From contig DRJW01000003.1 of NCBI GenBank assembly GCA_011052055.1, forward strand, positions 1 through 9,712: 9,712 nt of DNA, read 5' to 3'. Below, piece by piece: positions 7,958 through 9,712 of this stretch. The DNA comes from Nitrospirota bacterium. GTDB lineage: Bacteria; Nitrospinota_A; UBA7883. Position 1 is the stretch's first letter. Every line of letters starts with the position of its first letter. The notes beneath the pieces were generated by a model. It saw only the letters and a list, made by a program, of their open reading frames with translations. It searched no databases and had not been told where the DNA came from. The position numbers and the translations under genes were made by a program.

Positions 7958-9517
7958 CTAATTGTAGTGGCTGTCAAAATTTCGCGAGACGATCTTGTGA
8001 TAAAGAGCATTCGCCATGATCTTGTAGGTCTCCTCGTTGGGATGAGGGTCGAAGATGCTCACAGTGGTGTCCATACCTCTAAGATAGGGCGTCAGGTCGA
8101 GGGTTTCAATGCCGTAATTAGTCGGAATTTCAATTTCGTCTACGGTCAAATCCGCTCCGCCGAGATAATGAACGCGAAACTCGACATTTTTCATAATCTC
8201 ATCATGGATATTGAAAGAGATCGTAAAGGCTTTCCATGCGCCGGCTTTAGTAAAGTCGGATCCGGTAATTTCTTTCGTAGCGAGAATTTTATTTCCCTTT
8301 TCATACACCGCGTCTATTATCGCAACATGGTTTTTCGTAAGGCGGCTGACTTTCATCCTGAATGTTACGGTATGCCTACCCCCGGCAAGCGGTATATATG
8401 GCCCGAACACCAGAAATCCTTCCGTTGAATCCAGAGCCGTAGCCTTCATGACTTTTCCGAAAGTTGAGCTTTTATCATCTATTTCCATCCCTGTATTGTG
8501 GGGAAGAGCTATCGCAGGTATTAAAAAATCGTTTCGACCGCAAATACGTTTAATATTGTTATGAAGAGTTTTTAACGGATCTTCGCCGGTAAAAGGCAAG
8601 GCAGGGTAGATCATCAGAATGACGCGCCTGTCATGTTCTGTGGCGTAGGTGGCCCATTCGTGGAAAAGAGCCCTGAACCTGTACCAGTTGACGGTTTTTT
8701 CATCGAATTCATCAGTCAGGTATTGGATATAGCCTTTGCCTTCCCAGGGGAGAATCTGGTTCAGTCTTTTATTTAAAAAATAAAAGAGGTATGAGTTTAC
8801 GTTGAGCCAGCCGCTCCAGGGCAACTTCCTTATATACCGGCTTATTTTTTTAGGTCTGTTTGATTTAGAAAGCTCGATATCGTTTTCAAACCACTGGTAA
8901 ACGATGATATCTGGATCGAGTTTATACTTGTACACAGCTCTTAGAAGCGCGGCCAGATGACCGTCGATTTCCCTGCCATGCAAACTATCTACATGCATTT
9001 CATATTTTATCGATTTTTCGTTAAGCTTTTTCAGCAGTAAATAAGGGTAAAGATCGGTCCATTCACGGATATTTCCGTAAGTGATTGAGTCTCCCTGGAT
9101 GTATATTCTTGTTATGTCAGGTTTTTTGGGGCCTGTCACATGGGGGAATCGATAAAGGCCATGATCGTACGTGCGGACAAACCTCCTTCCCCCCGGCGCG
9201 CCGTATATTTTTGAGCCGCCGTTGATGTATACGATCCTGAGAAACACTTCCCCAACAGCAATGGCCATTAGAGACGACATGATAAAAGCCATGAGAAAAA
9301 AGACGCGCTTTCTCTCCACGGCCAAATATTGAATCCCGAAAATCAGCGAGCGCGCCATGATAGCCGCTGTAAGAATCTCAATCGGTTTATTCATATCCGT
9401 AAGATAGATATGAAGGGGCCAATGAAGGTCAAACCCGCCGAACAGGTAGAAATATCCGCTTAAACAAAGATAAAAAACGATTATCGTGTCCAAAAGGCGG
9501 ACGACCCAGCGCAACAT
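7958..9517 (-). CDS. Membrane-anchored SGNH/GDSL-type hydrolase-like protein with an inserted beta-sandwich domain
   Basis: 519 residues; I do not recognise a named gene. Three hydrophobic segments at about 8-28, 47-67 and 72-98 should anchor it in the inner membrane. After them comes an SGNH-like domain: block I is GDSITYG (142-148, nucleophile Ser144), a possible block II glycine is in SLHGRE (Gly181), block III reads FENDIE (Asn212), and the last block is DPHPNEE (Asp490, His492), giving a plausible Ser-Asp-His set. Between helix PLKTLHNNIKRIC (314-326) and strand GIETLDLTPYL (469-479) lies about 140 residues rich in predicted strands (FLVFGPYIPL, HTVTFRMKV, WKAFTISFNI, VEFRVHYLG, LTVDEIEIP), resembling a carbohydrate-binding jelly roll. 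The ATG start keeps the first membrane helix; its only upstream AAGG is 13 nt away, so the ribosome site is weak. It is the first gene of the operon. Its substrate is unknown; removing or adding an acyl group on a surface glycan is an inference. Confidence 0.8.
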   Translation of the reverse strand: MLRWVVRLLDTIIVFYLCLSGYFYLFGGFDLHWPLHIYLTDMNKPIEILTAAIMARSLIFGIQYLAVERKRVFFLMAFIMSSLMAIAVGEVFLRIVYINGGSKIYGAPGGRRFVRTYDHGLYRFPHVTGPKKPDITRIYIQGDSITYGNIREWTDLYPYLLLKKLNEKSIKYEMHVDSLHGREIDGHLAALLRAVYKYKLDPDIIVYQWFENDIELSKSNRPKKISRYIRKLPWSGWLNVNSYLFYFLNKRLNQILPWEGKGYIQYLTDEFDEKTVNWYRFRALFHEWATYATEHDRRVILMIYPALPFTGEDPLKTLHNNIKRICGRNDFLIPAIALPHNTGMEIDDKSSTFGKVMKATALDSTEGFLVFGPYIPLAGGRHTVTFRMKVSRLTKNHVAIIDAVYEKGNKILATKEITGSDFTKAGAWKAFTISFNIHDEIMKNVEFRVHYLGGADLTVDEIEIPTNYGIETLDLTPYLRGMDTTVSIFDPHPNEETYKIMANALYHKIVSRNFDSHYN

Positions 9518-9674
9518 GTAGTAAGTTCAGCCTTAAACTAAAGGAAAACTCCGATGTCCAGAGTGAAGACGACTACGAAATATTTTAACAAAGCTTCGTC
9601 AACCCTCCTATGGTGTCTAAAGAAGGGAAAAACTTTCTTCGGGTAGCATACCTGAAGCCAATTAATAAAAAAAG
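9518..9674 (-). other. Leader region upstream of the SGNH gene
   Basis: About 157 nt without a supported gene. On the minus strand it contains a T7 run just downstream of the proposed -10 element and a purine-rich AGGAGGG (9609-9603). That site stands 11 nt before a TTG codon opening a possible 17-residue hydrophobic reading frame (9591-9538). The SGNH start codon has only a distant AAGG (9534-9531). I see no convincing stable hairpin or known riboswitch in it. Confidence 0.4.
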
Positions 9675-9704
9675 TTTATAATCAAATTTCCGACGGAAAA
9701 TCAA
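9675..9704 (-). promoter_or_regulatory. Candidate sigma70-type promoter for the operon
   Basis: Read on the minus strand, TTGATT (9704-9699, 4 of 6 to the -35 consensus) is followed after 18 nt by TATAAA (9680-9675, 5 of 6 to the -10 consensus). Transcription would begin near 9668, leaving an untranslated leader of about 150 nt before the SGNH start. No other pair in the 9518-9712 leader looked as good by eye. Spacing and matches are acceptable but not strong, so this remains a prediction. Confidence 0.5.
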
Positions 9705-9712
9705 GTTTCCGA
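9680..9712. repeat. Two 14-nt direct repeats at 19-nt period over the promoter
   Basis: AATCAAATTTCCGA (9680-9693) and AATCAAGTTTCCGA (9699-9712) agree at 13 of 14 positions and start 19 nt apart, close to two helical turns. The second copy runs exactly to the window edge, so the array may continue. The copies contribute the two TTGATT hexamers on the minus strand, one of which is the proposed -35 element. They could be paired binding sites or a chance duplication. Confidence 0.5.
9687..9699. promoter_or_regulatory. 13-nt palindrome inside the promoter spacer (candidate operator)
   Basis: The sequence TTTCCGACGGAAA is a perfect inverted repeat with 6-bp arms around one central base. It lies between the proposed -35 and -10 elements, where a bound dimeric regulator would block RNA polymerase. 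The arms are too short and too AT-flanked to favour a terminator. No regulator gene is visible in the window, so its identity is unknown. Confidence 0.35.

Noticed and set aside
7446..7961. 171-residue plus-strand frame opposite dusB
   Set aside because: It is an antisense reading of conserved DusB sequence, low in complexity (rich in Ser, Thr, Pro, Ala) and without a family motif.
7967..8564. Plus-strand frames of 153 and 117 residues opposite the SGNH gene
   Set aside because: They mirror the codons of the inserted domain and have no motif of their own. The minus-strand frame is intact over 519 codons with catalytic motifs at both ends.
9582..9614. Second promoter TTGACG/TAAAAT in the leader
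   Set aside because: The two hexamers are only about 9 nt apart, too close for a sigma70 promoter, and no other -35 fits TAAAAT at normal spacing.

Overview
The window holds six genes, all on the minus strand. They are packed so tightly (gaps of 15 nt or less, two overlaps) that they read as one operon transcribed from high to low coordinates. There are no tRNA or rRNA genes, CRISPR arrays or insertion sequences. Many TTG/GTG codons lie near starts and base composition looks close to balanced by eye (not counted). The mrdA-rodA pair followed by a fused TIGR03960/TIGR03936-type radical SAM protein is an arrangement I associate with Deltaproteobacteria-like Gram-negatives (Desulfobacterota, Nitrospinota and relatives). 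The organism call is low confidence and rests on gene content only.

Layout in transcription order: (a) 9712-9518, an AT-rich leader with a sigma70-like promoter, whose spacer contains a 13-nt palindrome and which is covered by a 19-nt-period direct repeat; (b) 9517-7958, a membrane-anchored SGNH/GDSL-type protein with what looks like a beta-sandwich domain inserted inside the catalytic fold; (c) 7942-6965, tRNA-dihydrouridine synthase (DusB type); (d) 6954-5587, phosphomannomutase/phosphoglucomutase; (e) 5579-3714, penicillin-binding protein 2 (mrdA); (f) 3714-2596, rodA; (g) 2603-87, the radical SAM/DUF2344 fusion protein; (h) 86-1, a non-coding tail with short direct repeats and a small hairpin, resembling a dispersed intergenic repeat.

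How the genes fit together: PBP2 (transpeptidase) and RodA (SEDS glycosyltransferase) form the core of the elongasome that builds lateral-wall peptidoglycan. The phosphohexomutase supplies mannose-1-P or glucose-1-P for surface polysaccharides. The SGNH protein, placed at the membrane by about three helices, could modify a surface glycan or lipid (inference). DusB and the radical SAM protein are tRNA/translation-type genes that often travel with housekeeping operons. mreB, mreC and mreD, commonly found just upstream of mrdA, are not in this window. Most of it is ordinary housekeeping content. The parts worth a second look are the split SGNH protein, the operator-like promoter, the PBP2 cysteine/histidine cluster and the tail repeat.
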